Source of the DNA: Micromonospora sp. MW-13
GTDB lineage: Bacteria > Actinomycetota > Actinomycetes > Mycobacteriales > Micromonosporaceae
DNA: 64,000 nt
Direction of reading: 5' to 3'
NCBI RefSeq assembly: GCF_003434305.1
Contig: NZ_QKKX01000056.1
Location: 18,960 to 82,959, forward strand
Positions 34,911 through 43,066 of this stretch are shown in pieces. The first letter of the stretch is position 1. Each line of letters begins with the position of its first letter. Both the position numbers and the translations under genes were made by a program. The notes under the pieces were generated by a model. The model was not told the origin of the DNA. It saw nothing but the letters and a program-made list of their open reading frames with translations, and ran no database searches.

Positions 34911-35760
34911 CGGTTGAGGCCGATAGTCGGCCCGGGATTTATCGGGTCGTCGTCATCCGGAGGCAGGACCACCGGGGCCACGCCTTCTTTGGTCTCCCAC
35001 GGATTGTCTGGATCCCAGGTGAGGGGTGCGCTGTCGGGAGCTATCCGTCGTCCGGGCCATCCCGGTACACCGCCAGTCAATCCAGGACTGCCGATTGCGC
35101 GAGCTCCGCCCGATATCCGCATGCCGTTTGTTTCTCCAAGTTGCCCTGCTCGAACGCCACCCGGACGGGAACCAGCCCCGCCGGTTGGTGCCGTTCCTGC
35201 AGCGCCGCCTCCGATAACACCTCCCACAGGATTGACCCGGCGAGGCGAAGTCGCGCCACCCGGCTGGCCCAATCCCATGGCTGGCGCGCCGCCGATCAAG
35301 CCGCCAGGAGGTAGGAACCTAGATGACGGCGAGACCCGCTGGGGGTGTTGCTCACCTCCGAACTTCGGCTGTGTAGCCGAAGATGGCATATCCGTAGGCT
35401 TGGCCGCGCTAGGGCTATTCGGTCCAGACATTGTTGGCAAGGTCGGCGGCGTTGTGACATTTGGAGGTGTCGCAGTGAGTCTCGATGGTGTGGTGGTGGG
35501 CGTGTCAGAGTTGTTGGGGGGATTTATTAGTCCGGCATTGGTTCCTCCGAGCACCGGCCCGGCGTTTGGTGCCTTCGGTGCTGGTATCGGTCGTGCTGTG
35601 GTCGAGGGCCGGCTTGCCGAGGAGGCTGATGGTGATGACGGCAAGGGAACAGGAATGATTGGTGGGATTGCTGGTGCCGTAGTTGAACCGCCATAGGTAT
35701 CTGAGGTTCCAGGATCCCTAGGTGGCCGGACGGTTGGGGGTTGGCGGAGCATTACCTGGG
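34140..35760. other. AT-richer mosaic block spanning two type VII genes
   Basis: 60-base lines I counted inside this block are about 50-63% G+C (for example 34261-34320, 57%; 34861-34920, 50%), against 80% for 33841-33900 in the flank. The block covers the start and active-site part of the mycosin gene and the Pro/Gly-rich half of the gene at 34907-36298; the distal parts of both genes have ordinary composition. Confidence 0.65.
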
Positions 35761-36298
35761 CCTGTTGGAGTTCGCCGCTGAGGCCGTACATCAGGCTCCG
35801 GGCCTGGGCGTTGAGTCGCTCCAGGTCGGCGTCGGTCACCGGCTTGTCCGGTACCCGGCTGCCCATCGCCGCCTTCGGGTCCGCCAGCGTCGCCTCGTAC
35901 GTCCGCTTCTGCTGGAGCTTGGTCACGTACTCGTCGTGGAGCGGCTTCAGCTCGACGCGGGCGCTGCTGATGGCGCGGGTGGCTGCGGCGAGGGCGTCGT
36001 AGTTCGCGGCGGCCGCGTCGTGGGTGCGTTGCACCTTCTTGATGAGGTCGTCGAGTTCGCCCAGGTACGCCTGGGCGGCGGCGTTGGTCGCCGGTGGCCA
36101 CGCCTCGGCCAGGCCGCGCCGGTACTCCTTCAGCCGCCCGAGGTGGGCCTGTGAGAGGTCGCAGACCTTGCGCCAGCCGGCGACCTGCTTCCAGTGCCCG
36201 GCCGTGTCGTGGTCCTGGATGCAGGCCCACATGCTGAGCAGGTCCATCAGCCGCCACTCGGTGAGGCCGGACGTCTGGCCGCTGCCCCGCTCGATCAC
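34907..36298 (-). CDS. Type VII secretion-associated protein: helical N-domain, Pro/Ser/Gly-rich C-domain
   Basis: 463 residues, no named family recognised. The first 200 residues are a helical hairpin-like domain (WRLMDLLSMWACIQDHD, then long Arg/Lys/Ala helices) resembling the large secreted substrates of actinobacterial ESX loci. The remaining 260 residues are low-complexity Pro/Thr/Ser, then Gly-rich segments (PVGGVIGGGAAGTAPTGGAG). Overlaps of 4 bases at both ends (ATGA with 36295, GTGA with the mycosin gene) show tight coupling. No EccB/C/D genes lie nearby, so the translocon must be elsewhere. Confidence 0.7.
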   Translation of the reverse strand: MIERGSGQTSGLTEWRLMDLLSMWACIQDHDTAGHWKQVAGWRKVCDLSQAHLGRLKEYRRGLAEAWPPATNAAAQAYLGELDDLIKKVQRTHDAAAANYDALAAATRAISSARVELKPLHDEYVTKLQQKRTYEATLADPKAAMGSRVPDKPVTDADLERLNAQARSLMYGLSGELQQAQVMLRQPPTVRPPRDPGTSDTYGGSTTAPAIPPIIPVPLPSSPSASSASRPSTTARPIPAPKAPNAGPVLGGTNAGLINPPNNSDTPTTTPSRLTATPPNVTTPPTLPTMSGPNSPSAAKPTDMPSSATQPKFGGEQHPQRVSPSSRFLPPGGLIGGAPAMGLGQPGGATSPRRVNPVGGVIGGGAAGTAPTGGAGSRPGGVRAGQLGETNGMRISGGARAIGSPGLTGGVPGWPGRRIAPDSAPLTWDPDNPWETKEGVAPVVLPPDDDDPINPGPTIGLNR

Positions 36299-36756
36299 GG
36301 CTGCACCACCCGCCCCGGCACGTTGTCCGGGCTGGTCGGGTCGGGCAGGGTCGGCGTGGGTCGGGCCGCCGCCGCGGTGCCGGGGTCGGCGAGGGCGCGT
36401 TCCACGTCGGAGACGCGGGCGGCGGAGAAGGCATCGGAGTCGGCGTACTTCGTGGCGATCCTGCCGGCCGCGGCGGCCAGGCGGCCGGTGGCACCGCCGA
36501 CGGACCAGACCATCGTGGCCGTTGCCTGCTGGGTCTCGTTGTGGGCCTGGAGGAACTGCACCAGTTCCACGAAGGCGTCGGCGGGGTTGGGGATCTTCGC
36601 CTTCATGTCGTCCGCGATGTACGACAGGTGCGGCGCATAGTTCCGCTCCACCTCGGCCTGGAGGCTGTCGGCGAAGTCGCGCAGCTGGCGAATGTCGGCC
36701 TCGATGCCTCCGTAGTCGCTCATCCAGGGCGCTGGGCGGTCCTCCGCGGGGGTCAT
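36295..36756 (-). CDS. Small ESX-type helical protein
   Basis: 153 residues with two long helices and a central VWSVGGATGRLA; Trp and Gly in that turn recall WXG100/EspC-like proteins, though the canonical WXG is not exact. YADSD fits the YxxxD/E type VII export signal. ATG 36756 has a GGGAGGG ribosome-binding site; an internal ATG at 36723 (MSDYGGIEAD) is the alternative. First gene of the three-gene operon ending with the mycosin protease. Confidence 0.7.
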   Translation of the reverse strand: MTPAEDRPAPWMSDYGGIEADIRQLRDFADSLQAEVERNYAPHLSYIADDMKAKIPNPADAFVELVQFLQAHNETQQATATMVWSVGGATGRLAAAAGRIATKYADSDAFSAARVSDVERALADPGTAAAARPTPTLPDPTSPDNVPGRVVQP

Positions 36757-36843
36757 CGACCCTCCCTACCTGTTACGACACCGTTCCTCTGAGTGAGGTT
36801 AACCGGTGTCGGCGACGTCCGGCAGCCCCGTACGCGCCTCGCC

Positions 36844-37056
36844 TCAGCGGGGCAGGCCGGCGGCGCGCCAGGCGCCGGGGCCGGCGGCGGGTGTCACGCC
36901 GGCCGGCCGGCCGCTGCGGGCCCAGGCCGAAGCGGCGACCGGTGCGGCGGCGGCGACGGGGCGGGTCCGGGCGACGATCGCGCCGACCAGGGCGGCCAGT
37001 TCCTCGGCGGTCGGCGCGCCCCGGGTCACCCGCAACAGCGGCTCGTCGGCAGACAT
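36844..37056 (-). CDS. accE: Acyl-CoA carboxylase epsilon subunit
   Basis: 70-residue protein starting MSADEPLLRVTRGAPTAEEL, matching the small epsilon subunits (AccE/PccE) that stabilise actinobacterial acyl-CoA carboxylases. The pattern is an N-terminal LRVxRGxPTxEELAAL followed by an Ala/Pro/Ser linker and a C-terminal W. In most actinobacteria it immediately follows the beta subunit; here about 6 kb separates it from accB (43067), with the kinase, lysozyme, M50 and sigma genes in between. Confidence 0.8.
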   Translation of the reverse strand: MSADEPLLRVTRGAPTAEELAALVGAIVARTRPVAAAAPVAASAWARSGRPAGVTPAAGPGAWRAAGLPR

Positions 37057-37148
37057 GGAGTCAGCGTACGCGTCGCGAACTTGACCTTCGCCGCATAGTG
37101 GCGTGCCGGCGGTGTACGGCGGGCCGCCGCCGGGTACCGTCTCCCCCG

Positions 37149-39266
37149 ATGTCGAACCCGCTTCCCCAACTCGTCGCCGATCGGTACCGGCTCATCTCGC
37201 CGCTCGGCCAGGGCGGCATGGGTCGGGTGTGGAAGGCGCGCGACGAGGTGCTGCACCGGGACGTGGCGATCAAGGAACTGGTGCCGCCGCCCAGCCTCAC
37301 CCCGGACGAGCGCCGCGAGATGCGGGAACGCTCGCTGCGGGAGGCCCGCGCGATCGCGCGGCTCAACCACGTCAACGTGGTCCGCATCTTCGACGTGCTG
37401 CGTACCGACGGCGATCCGTGGATCGTCATGGAGTACGTCCCGTCGAAGTCCCTTCAGGACATTCTGGCCGAGGACGGGCCGGTGTCGTTGGCCAAGGCGA
37501 TCGATGTCGGCCTCGGTGTGCTCGGCGCGCTGAACGCGGCGCACAAGGCCGGCGTCATGCACCGCGACGTCAAGCCGGGCAACGTGCTGATCGGCGACGA
37601 CGGCCGGGTGGTGCTCACCGATTTCGGGCTGGCCACCATCCCTGGCGATCCGAACGTGACGCGGACCGGCATGGTGCTCGGCTCCCCGGCGTACATCGCC
37701 CCTGAGCGGGCGAGGGACGGCACCGCCGGGCCGGAGGCCGACCTGTGGTCGCTGGGCGCGACGCTCTACGCGGCGGTCGAGGGCAAGTCGCCATACGCCC
37801 GGCCGTCGGCGATAGGGACCCTGGCCGCGCTCGCCACGGAGCCGATGCCGCCGCCGAAGAACGCCGGCCCGCTCAAGGCGGTGCTGACCGGCCTGCTGCG
37901 CAAGGACCCCGCCGAGCGGATCGACGCGGCGGCGGCGGAGCGGCTGCTGCGCCGTGCCGCCGGCCGCCGGGCGAAGGGCATCTCGCTGCTCGACGGCGTA
38001 CGCCGGCCGGGGCCGAACGGCCCGCGCGAGCCGCGCCGGACCGTGGTGCCGGCCCCGCGCCCGGCCGAGCAGGGCACGGAGCGGACGGTCACCCCGCCCG
38101 CGCCGCGTACCCCAGGGCTCGCCGCTGCCGCGGCGGCCGGTTCGGTGGCGGCCGGCGCGAGCGGCGGCGACGCGACCGCGAAGGTCCCCGCCGGCGGGGA
38201 CGCCGATCCGACCGCGAGGGTCGACCGGACGGAGCGGTCCACCGACGCGGATCCGACCGCGAGGGTCACCGAACCGGGTCCGGTCGTCGACCAGCCGGCG
38301 ACGGCTGTCGGCGAGGGAGGGGCGACCGCTGATCCGACGGCGAAGATCGCCGACGCGGCGGGGACGGCCGCCGACCCGACGGCCGCGCTGTCCGAGCCGA
38401 CCGCGAAGCTGGCCGGGCCGGAGACCGCGTGGGGCGGTGGCGCCCCGCGCGGTGCCGTCGACGACACGCGCGTCGAGCCGGCTGCCGACGCACCGGTCTC
38501 GCCGCCCAGGCCGCCCCGTGAGCGGGCCACGTCGGTGCTGTCGGCCCCGGTGAGCCCTCCGCCGGTCTCGTCGGGCCGGGCCGCCGTCGTCGCGGGCGCC
38601 AAGCCCGGTCACCACCGGCGCAGCCTGCTGATCGGCGCGTTGGTCGCGGTGCTGCTGCTCGGGCTGCTGGTGGTGGTCCCGTTGCTCGGCAACGACGATG
38701 ACCCGGAGAAGGGTGGCGGCCCGCAGGCCGGTGCCACGAGCGCCGCCCCGTCGGCGCCGGTGACCTCGGCGCCCGCGCCGTCGCCGACGAGCGCCGCCCC
38801 GAGCCCGACGCCGAGCCCGACCGGGCTGGTGCTGCCCGACGGTTGGACCCTGCACAAGGACCCGACCGGCTTCAGCATGCCGCTGCCGAAGGGCTGGCGG
38901 CGCAGCTCGGGCAGCACCTGGGTGCAGTTCCGGGAGCCGAACGGGGTCCGCGAGGTGACCATCGACCGGACCGACACGCCCAAGCGCGACGCCGCCGCGG
39001 CGTGGCGGGCCATGGGCGACCGGAACGTCAACAACTACAAGAACCTGGGCATCCGCACCGTCCCGGGCTTCTGGAAGACCTGCGCGGACTGGGAGTGGCT
39101 GGAGACCCGGGACAACACCCGGATCCACGTGCGGAATCGGGGGTTCGTGACGGCCAAGGACCGGGGGTACGCCATCCGCTGGGAGGTCGCCGCCTCCGAG
39201 TGGGCGGCCAACCTCGACGAGTTCGAGCTGATCGCGAAGAACTTCAAGCCCGACCGGGCGGACTGA
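37149..39266 (+). CDS. Transmembrane Ser/Thr protein kinase with DPTARV repeats (kinase 2)
   Basis: 705-residue PknB-type receptor kinase. Kinase domain (about 10-275): GQGGMGRVWKA, VAIKE, HRDVKPGNVL, LTDFGLAT, YIAPERA. The linker (about 340-420) has six units of (D/E)xTA(K/R)(V/I/L). A transmembrane helix (about 491-513) is followed by a Ser/Pro stalk and an extracytoplasmic domain with LPKGWRRSSGSTWVQF, paralogous to that of kinase 1. ATG 37149 is eight bases after TACCGT (37135-37140): leaderless. It is divergent from accE. Confidence 0.93.
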   Translation: MSNPLPQLVADRYRLISPLGQGGMGRVWKARDEVLHRDVAIKELVPPPSLTPDERREMRERSLREARAIARLNHVNVVRIFDVLRTDGDPWIVMEYVPSKSLQDILAEDGPVSLAKAIDVGLGVLGALNAAHKAGVMHRDVKPGNVLIGDDGRVVLTDFGLATIPGDPNVTRTGMVLGSPAYIAPERARDGTAGPEADLWSLGATLYAAVEGKSPYARPSAIGTLAALATEPMPPPKNAGPLKAVLTGLLRKDPAERIDAAAAERLLRRAAGRRAKGISLLDGVRRPGPNGPREPRRTVVPAPRPAEQGTERTVTPPAPRTPGLAAAAAAGSVAAGASGGDATAKVPAGGDADPTARVDRTERSTDADPTARVTEPGPVVDQPATAVGEGGATADPTAKIADAAGTAADPTAALSEPTAKLAGPETAWGGGAPRGAVDDTRVEPAADAPVSPPRPPRERATSVLSAPVSPPPVSSGRAAVVAGAKPGHHRRSLLIGALVAVLLLGLLVVVPLLGNDDDPEKGGGPQAGATSAAPSAPVTSAPAPSPTSAAPSPTPSPTGLVLPDGWTLHKDPTGFSMPLPKGWRRSSGSTWVQFREPNGVREVTIDRTDTPKRDAAAAWRAMGDRNVNNYKNLGIRTVPGFWKTCADWEWLETRDNTRIHVRNRGFVTAKDRGYAIRWEVAASEWAANLDEFELIAKNFKPDRAD
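38165..38415 (+). repeat. Coding repeats DATAKV/DPTARV in kinase 2
   Basis: Copies encode DATAKV, DPTARV, DPTARV, DPTAKI, DPTAAL and EPTAKL. Each places Val, Ile or Leu three residues after the Thr, the same spacing as the ATQRV units of kinase 1. Confidence 0.85.
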
Positions 39267-39316
39267 CCTGGGCCGCCCGGTGGGAATGCCGACCGGTGCG
39301 ATGTCGATTCGCATGA

Positions 39317-39359
39317 CCTTCCGTCGTACGGGGTACATGACCTCCACGACGGAAGGAGG
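39317..39359 (+). promoter_or_regulatory. Hairpin overlapping the Shine-Dalgarno of the 39366 gene
   Basis: Perfect 11-bp arms CCTTCCGTCGT (39317-39327) and ACGACGGAAGG (39346-39356) with an 18-base loop. The right arm runs into AAGGAGG (39353-39359), the ribosome-binding site of the next ORF, so folding would partly hide it. It could also terminate the kinase 2 transcript. Confidence 0.6.
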
Positions 39360-39365
39360 TACGAC

Positions 39366-39596
39366 ATGGGACACCGAATCAGGGACGCCCGGCCCCGGCT
39401 GGCACTGTGGATGCTCGTCGCCCTCGGCGACGTGGTGCTGCTGCTGGTGAGTGCAGGTCTTCCGGTGCTGTTCGCGATGCTCAGCGTCGTGACCGTAACC
39501 GTCGCCGTGGTGGCCGCCTGGCGGATGACCCGGCGGGGTGCGCTGGCCCGGGAGGACGGGATCCCCGCGCCGGTCGGGTCGCGGCGGAGGATCTGA
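39366..39596 (+). CDS. Small two-helix membrane protein
   Basis: 76 residues with two hydrophobic helices (about 13-32 and 35-51) and a basic tail RRGALAREDG...RRRI. It is not recognised as a named family. The AAGGAGG ribosome-binding site is strong but lies at the edge of a perfect hairpin. It follows kinase 2 by 99 bases on the same strand and may share its transcript. Confidence 0.7.
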   Translation: MGHRIRDARPRLALWMLVALGDVVLLLVSAGLPVLFAMLSVVTVTVAVVAAWRMTRRGALAREDGIPAPVGSRRRI

Positions 39597-39616
39597 CCCC
39601 GGTCACCCGGGCGACG

Positions 39617-39679
39617 AGTTGGCGGCAGCCGGACCGGATGTCGACCCTATGGTCACAGCCGATCCCGCTGCCGCCAACT
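39617..39679. terminator. Bidirectional inverted repeat between convergent genes
   Basis: Perfect 13-bp arms (39617-39629 and 39667-39679) enclosing 37 bases, between the small membrane protein gene and the convergent lysozyme gene. Confidence 0.6.
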
Positions 39680-39698
39680 GCCTCCCCAGGCGTCAGGA

Positions 39699-40451
39699 TC
39701 AGGTGTTGTTCGCCAGCGCGATCAGCCGGGCGCGGTCGCCGTTCCAGTAGTTGCGGTCGACGTTGCCGCTGATCCCGGAGACGGCCCCGGTGCTGGTGTA
39801 CTGCCAGAAGCTGTAGAACGGCGCGCCGGCGGGCAGGGTGCCCGGCGTGCTCGCCCAGCGGGCGAGCCACAGCGGGTGGTTGGCCCACGGCCCGGTCCAG
39901 CTACCGGTGCACTGGTTCCACCAGCTCGTGGTGGTGTAGATGACGGCGTACCGGCCGGTGCGGGACCGGTAGGTGTTCAGGAAGTCCTGGACCCAGCTGC
40001 GCATCCCGGACGTGCTGAGGCCGTAGCAGTAGCCACCGGCGTACGGGTTCCCCTCGATGTCCAGCGCTGCCGGCAGGGTGCGGCTGTCCGCGGACCAGGC
40101 GCCGCCGTTGCTGGCCAGGTAGTTGGCCTGGGTGGCGCCGGAGGAGATGTTCGGCCGGGCGAAGTGGTACGCCCCGCGGATCACCCCGGCGTTGTAGGCG
40201 TTCACGTAGTTGGTGTTGAAGCGGGGGTCCTTGTAGCTCGTACCCTCGGTGGCCTTGATGAAGGCGAACTGGACGCCGGAGTTGCGTACGCTGGTCCAGT
40301 TGATCGCCCCCTGGTAGTTGGAGACGTCGATGCCGGGGGTGGTGGCTGCCGCCGCCGGGCCGGCCGTGGCGACGAGGGCGGTGGCCGCTGCCGCCACGGC
40401 GGTGATCCCCGCCGCGATCAGTCGGCGCAGGGTGAGTCCGGTACGGATCAT
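39699..40451 (-). CDS. Secreted GH25 lysozyme (muramidase)
   Basis: 250-residue secreted N-acetylmuramidase. A signal peptide (about 1-36, ending AGPAAAA) precedes a GH25 barrel with TPGIDVSNYQG, FAFIKATEGTSY, GAYHFARP, the catalytic DxE in ALDIEGNPY, and FWQYTSTG. There is no extra cell-wall-binding domain. ATG 40451 has a GGAGGA ribosome-binding site; the longer frame upstream has poor codon bias. Its AT-rich upstream region (40460-40540) differs in composition from the coding flanks and probably holds the promoter. Confidence 0.94.
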   Translation of the reverse strand: MIRTGLTLRRLIAAGITAVAAAATALVATAGPAAAATTPGIDVSNYQGAINWTSVRNSGVQFAFIKATEGTSYKDPRFNTNYVNAYNAGVIRGAYHFARPNISSGATQANYLASNGGAWSADSRTLPAALDIEGNPYAGGYCYGLSTSGMRSWVQDFLNTYRSRTGRYAVIYTTTSWWNQCTGSWTGPWANHPLWLARWASTPGTLPAGAPFYSFWQYTSTGAVSGISGNVDRNYWNGDRARLIALANNT

Positions 40452-40626
40452 GGGTTCCTCCACGGGGACGCCAATCAATTGACGTACATCTTTGGAGATA
40501 GTTGCCCCGGATTGCAAGGGACCCTAAAGAAATTTTCACCCAGGGCAGGGGGTGACGGTAGGGGGCGCCGCGACCGGGTCGGCGCAGCGTAGCCGGGTCG
40601 GTTCGGGGCCGGTAGGCTCGCGCCCC

Positions 40627-41370
40627 ATGGTGTCGATCGACGGACTGGGCACGCTCTGGGACCGGCTGTTCTCCGCACAGCCCGACCCGCCACCGCTGCT
40701 CGTCCTCGTCACCGCCGCGGTGGCGCTGGTGGTGGTGTCCACCCGGCTGCCCTGGCGGATCGCCCGTAACGCCGTCACCATCGCCCACGAGGGCGGGCAC
40801 GCCCTCGCGGCCCTGCTCACCGGCCGCCGGCTGCACGGCATCCGGCTGCACTCGGACACCTCCGGCCTGACCCTCTCCGCCGGCCGGCCGACCGGGCCCG
40901 GCATGATCCTCACCCTGCTCGCCGGGTACGTCGCACCGTCGCTGGTCGGCCTCGCCGGCGCCTGGCTGCTGGGCGGCAACCGGATCACCCTGCTGCTCTG
41001 GGTGGCCGTGGCGCTGCTGCTGGCCATGCTGGTCATGGTCCGCAACGTGTTCGGGGCGCTGTCGCTGCTGGCCACCGGCGGGGTGGTGCTCGCCGTGTCC
41101 TGGTACGCCTCCCCCCAGGTCCAGGCCGCCTTCGCCTGGACCGGCGTCTGGTTCCTGCTCCTCGGCGGCGTACGGCCGGTGGTCGAACTCCAGCGGCTGC
41201 GCTCCCGGGGCCGGCTGCCGGAGTCCGACGCCGACCAACTCGCCCGGCTCACCCCGTTCCCGCCGCTGTTCTGGGTGGCGCTGTTCGCCTTGGCCAACCT
41301 GCTGACCCTGGTGGTCGGCGCGGCGCTGCTGGCCGGCCCGATCCTCACCGACTCGGGCCTGAACCTCTGA
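40627..41370 (+). CDS. M50 family membrane metalloprotease-like protein
   Basis: 247-residue integral membrane protein with the zinc motif HEGGH (residues 54-58, within TIAHEGGHALAALLTGRR) in the second helix and four to six further helices. It belongs to the small actinobacterial M50 group without PDZ domain; substrate unknown. ATG 40627 is eight bases after TAGGCT (40613-40618): leaderless. It is divergent from the lysozyme gene. Confidence 0.82.
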   Translation: MVSIDGLGTLWDRLFSAQPDPPPLLVLVTAAVALVVVSTRLPWRIARNAVTIAHEGGHALAALLTGRRLHGIRLHSDTSGLTLSAGRPTGPGMILTLLAGYVAPSLVGLAGAWLLGGNRITLLLWVAVALLLAMLVMVRNVFGALSLLATGGVVLAVSWYASPQVQAAFAWTGVWFLLLGGVRPVVELQRLRSRGRLPESDADQLARLTPFPPLFWVALFALANLLTLVVGAALLAGPILTDSGLNL

Positions 41371-41476
41371 GCGCCCGGCCGGCCGCCGAGACGGCCGAAA
41401 ACCCGGTTGGCTGATCCGGCAACCGCGCCCCCCGGCCCGCGCGTGTCCCCTGCGACCGACACGGGGGAGGTGGCAG

Positions 41477-41977
41477 GTGCCGGACGTCGACGGGTTCGAC
41501 GAGTTCTACCGAGGTAGCCGGCAACGGCTGCTCGGCTTCGTCTTCGCGCTCACGGGCGACCTCGCCGAGGCGCAGGACGCGGTGCAGGAGGCGTACATCC
41601 GGGCGTGGCAGCGTTGGTCCACGGTGCGCGGCTACGACGACCCGGAGGCGTGGGTCCGGGTCGTCGCCTCCCGGATCGCGGTCAGCCGCTGGCGCAGCCT
41701 GCGCAACCGGGCTCGGGCGTACCTGCGGCACGGCGCCGCCGACACCACGCCCGGGCCGAGCGCCGACACCGTCGCGGTGGTGGCCGCGCTGCGCCGGCTT
41801 CCCGAGGAGCAGCGCATCGCCATCGCCCTGTACTACCTGCTCGGCATGCCGGTCGCCGAGGTCGCGCGGGAGACCGCCGCCCCGGTGGGCACGGTGAAGG
41901 CCCGACTCTCCCGGGGGCGTGCCGCGCTCGCCGGACTGCTTGCCGTCTCTGACCTGGAGGAGGCCGCCGATGCGTGA
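41477..41977 (+). CDS. SigE-family ECF RNA polymerase sigma factor
   Basis: 166 residues with sigma region 2 (FDEFYRGSRQRLLGFVFALTGD, DAVQEAYIRAWQRW) and region 4 (LRRLPEEQRIAIALYYLLG, TVKARLSRGRAAL). Typical length for the SigE-50-type ECF sigma factors abundant in Micromonosporaceae and Streptomyces. GTG 41477 follows GGGGGAGGTGG. The next gene starts eight bases inside this one, so they are translationally coupled. Confidence 0.93.
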   Translation: MPDVDGFDEFYRGSRQRLLGFVFALTGDLAEAQDAVQEAYIRAWQRWSTVRGYDDPEAWVRVVASRIAVSRWRSLRNRARAYLRHGAADTTPGPSADTVAVVAALRRLPEEQRIAIALYYLLGMPVAEVARETAAPVGTVKARLSRGRAALAGLLAVSDLEEAADA

Positions 41978-42893
41978 CGACCCGACGTTCGTCGACCGGT
42001 TCCACCGGGACCTGCGGGACGTCCACTGGCTCGCACCTGCGGAGATCCGGGCCCAGGCCCGGCGCCGCACCCGGTGTACGGCGGTGGCGGCGGCGGTCGC
42101 CGTGCTCGCCGTCGCCTCGCTCTCCGCCGTGGCGGTCGGCGGCCGGGCCGACGGTCCCGACGCGCCGCCGGTGTCGTCCTGGCCCGACCGGTGGCTGTTC
42201 CCGGCCGAACCCGAGCCGACCGGGCGGGCCGAGATCCCGGCGGAGGCCCTGCTGGCGCCGTTCGACCTGAGTGTCCGGGGCAACGTCCGCCTGGGAGAGT
42301 CGGGGCTCCATGAGCCGGTCCGGGTGGACGCGTTGCTGGAGGTCTGCGCAGCGGACAAGGGGGTGCCGGCGGCACAGCCGGTGTCCCGCTACTCCCGCTC
42401 GCAGACCCTGCTACAGAAGGACGTTCCCGGTCAGGCCGCCTCGCCGGGCGTCCCGCTCCTGGCCCAAGACGTCTACCGCCTCGCCCCCGGCGCGACCGCC
42501 CGGGTGTTCACCGAGTTGGACGTGGCGCTGGCCGCCTGCTCCGACTGGCGCGAGGTGGCACCGGTCCAGTGGGCCGGAAAGCCCGTCACGGTCTCGTTGA
42601 CGCACACCTGGCAGGCGGTCGCCCGTGACTTCGCCGGCGACGAGTCCGTCCTGCTGCGGCACGTCCCGTCGCAGCCGGTGGACGTGACGACGAAGCGGGC
42701 CGTCGGCCTGCGGTTGTCCACGGAGACCCGGATGGTCGTCCGGGTCGGCGACCTGGTCACGGTGATCGTGCCGGTCGGCGGGCCGGGCGCCGACCGGCTG
42801 AGCGGCTCCCGCTGGACGAGCGACGCGGAGCTGTGCGCACTGGGTCGCAGCGCGGCCCGGCGGATGTGCGTCGCCGCCAACCCGTCCTGCTGA
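41970..42893 (+). CDS. Membrane-anchored partner of the sigma factor (anti-sigma-like)
   Basis: 307 residues: a cytoplasmic N-terminus of about 36 residues rich in His, Arg and Asp, one transmembrane helix (about 37-57) and a large extracytoplasmic domain with four cysteines. Gene order and coupling fit an anti-sigma or sensor partner, although no ZAS-type HxxxCxxC motif is present, so regulation of the sigma factor is inferred from position. ATG 41970 lies behind GGAGGAGG. Confidence 0.75.
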   Translation: MRDDPTFVDRFHRDLRDVHWLAPAEIRAQARRRTRCTAVAAAVAVLAVASLSAVAVGGRADGPDAPPVSSWPDRWLFPAEPEPTGRAEIPAEALLAPFDLSVRGNVRLGESGLHEPVRVDALLEVCAADKGVPAAQPVSRYSRSQTLLQKDVPGQAASPGVPLLAQDVYRLAPGATARVFTELDVALAACSDWREVAPVQWAGKPVTVSLTHTWQAVARDFAGDESVLLRHVPSQPVDVTTKRAVGLRLSTETRMVVRVGDLVTVIVPVGGPGADRLSGSRWTSDAELCALGRSAARRMCVAANPSC

Positions 42894-42923
42894 CCGCTGC
42901 CGCTGCCGCTGCCGCTGCCGCTG
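42894..42923. repeat. Hexanucleotide microsatellite (CCGCTG)5
   Basis: Five exact tandem copies starting next to the stop codon of the preceding gene. Slippage here would not change a protein in the current frame. Confidence 0.9.
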
Positions 42924-43066
42924 CGGGTGCCGGGCCGGGCCGGCAGCATGTCGCGGGCAGGCATCATGTCCCGGTCGGCGGCACGTCCCGGGCCGGTTTG
43001 CGTTTCGCACGTGGTGTGACCGGACACCCCTGCCGGCGACGGCCGCCACCAGGGGCCTCCTGTCGC

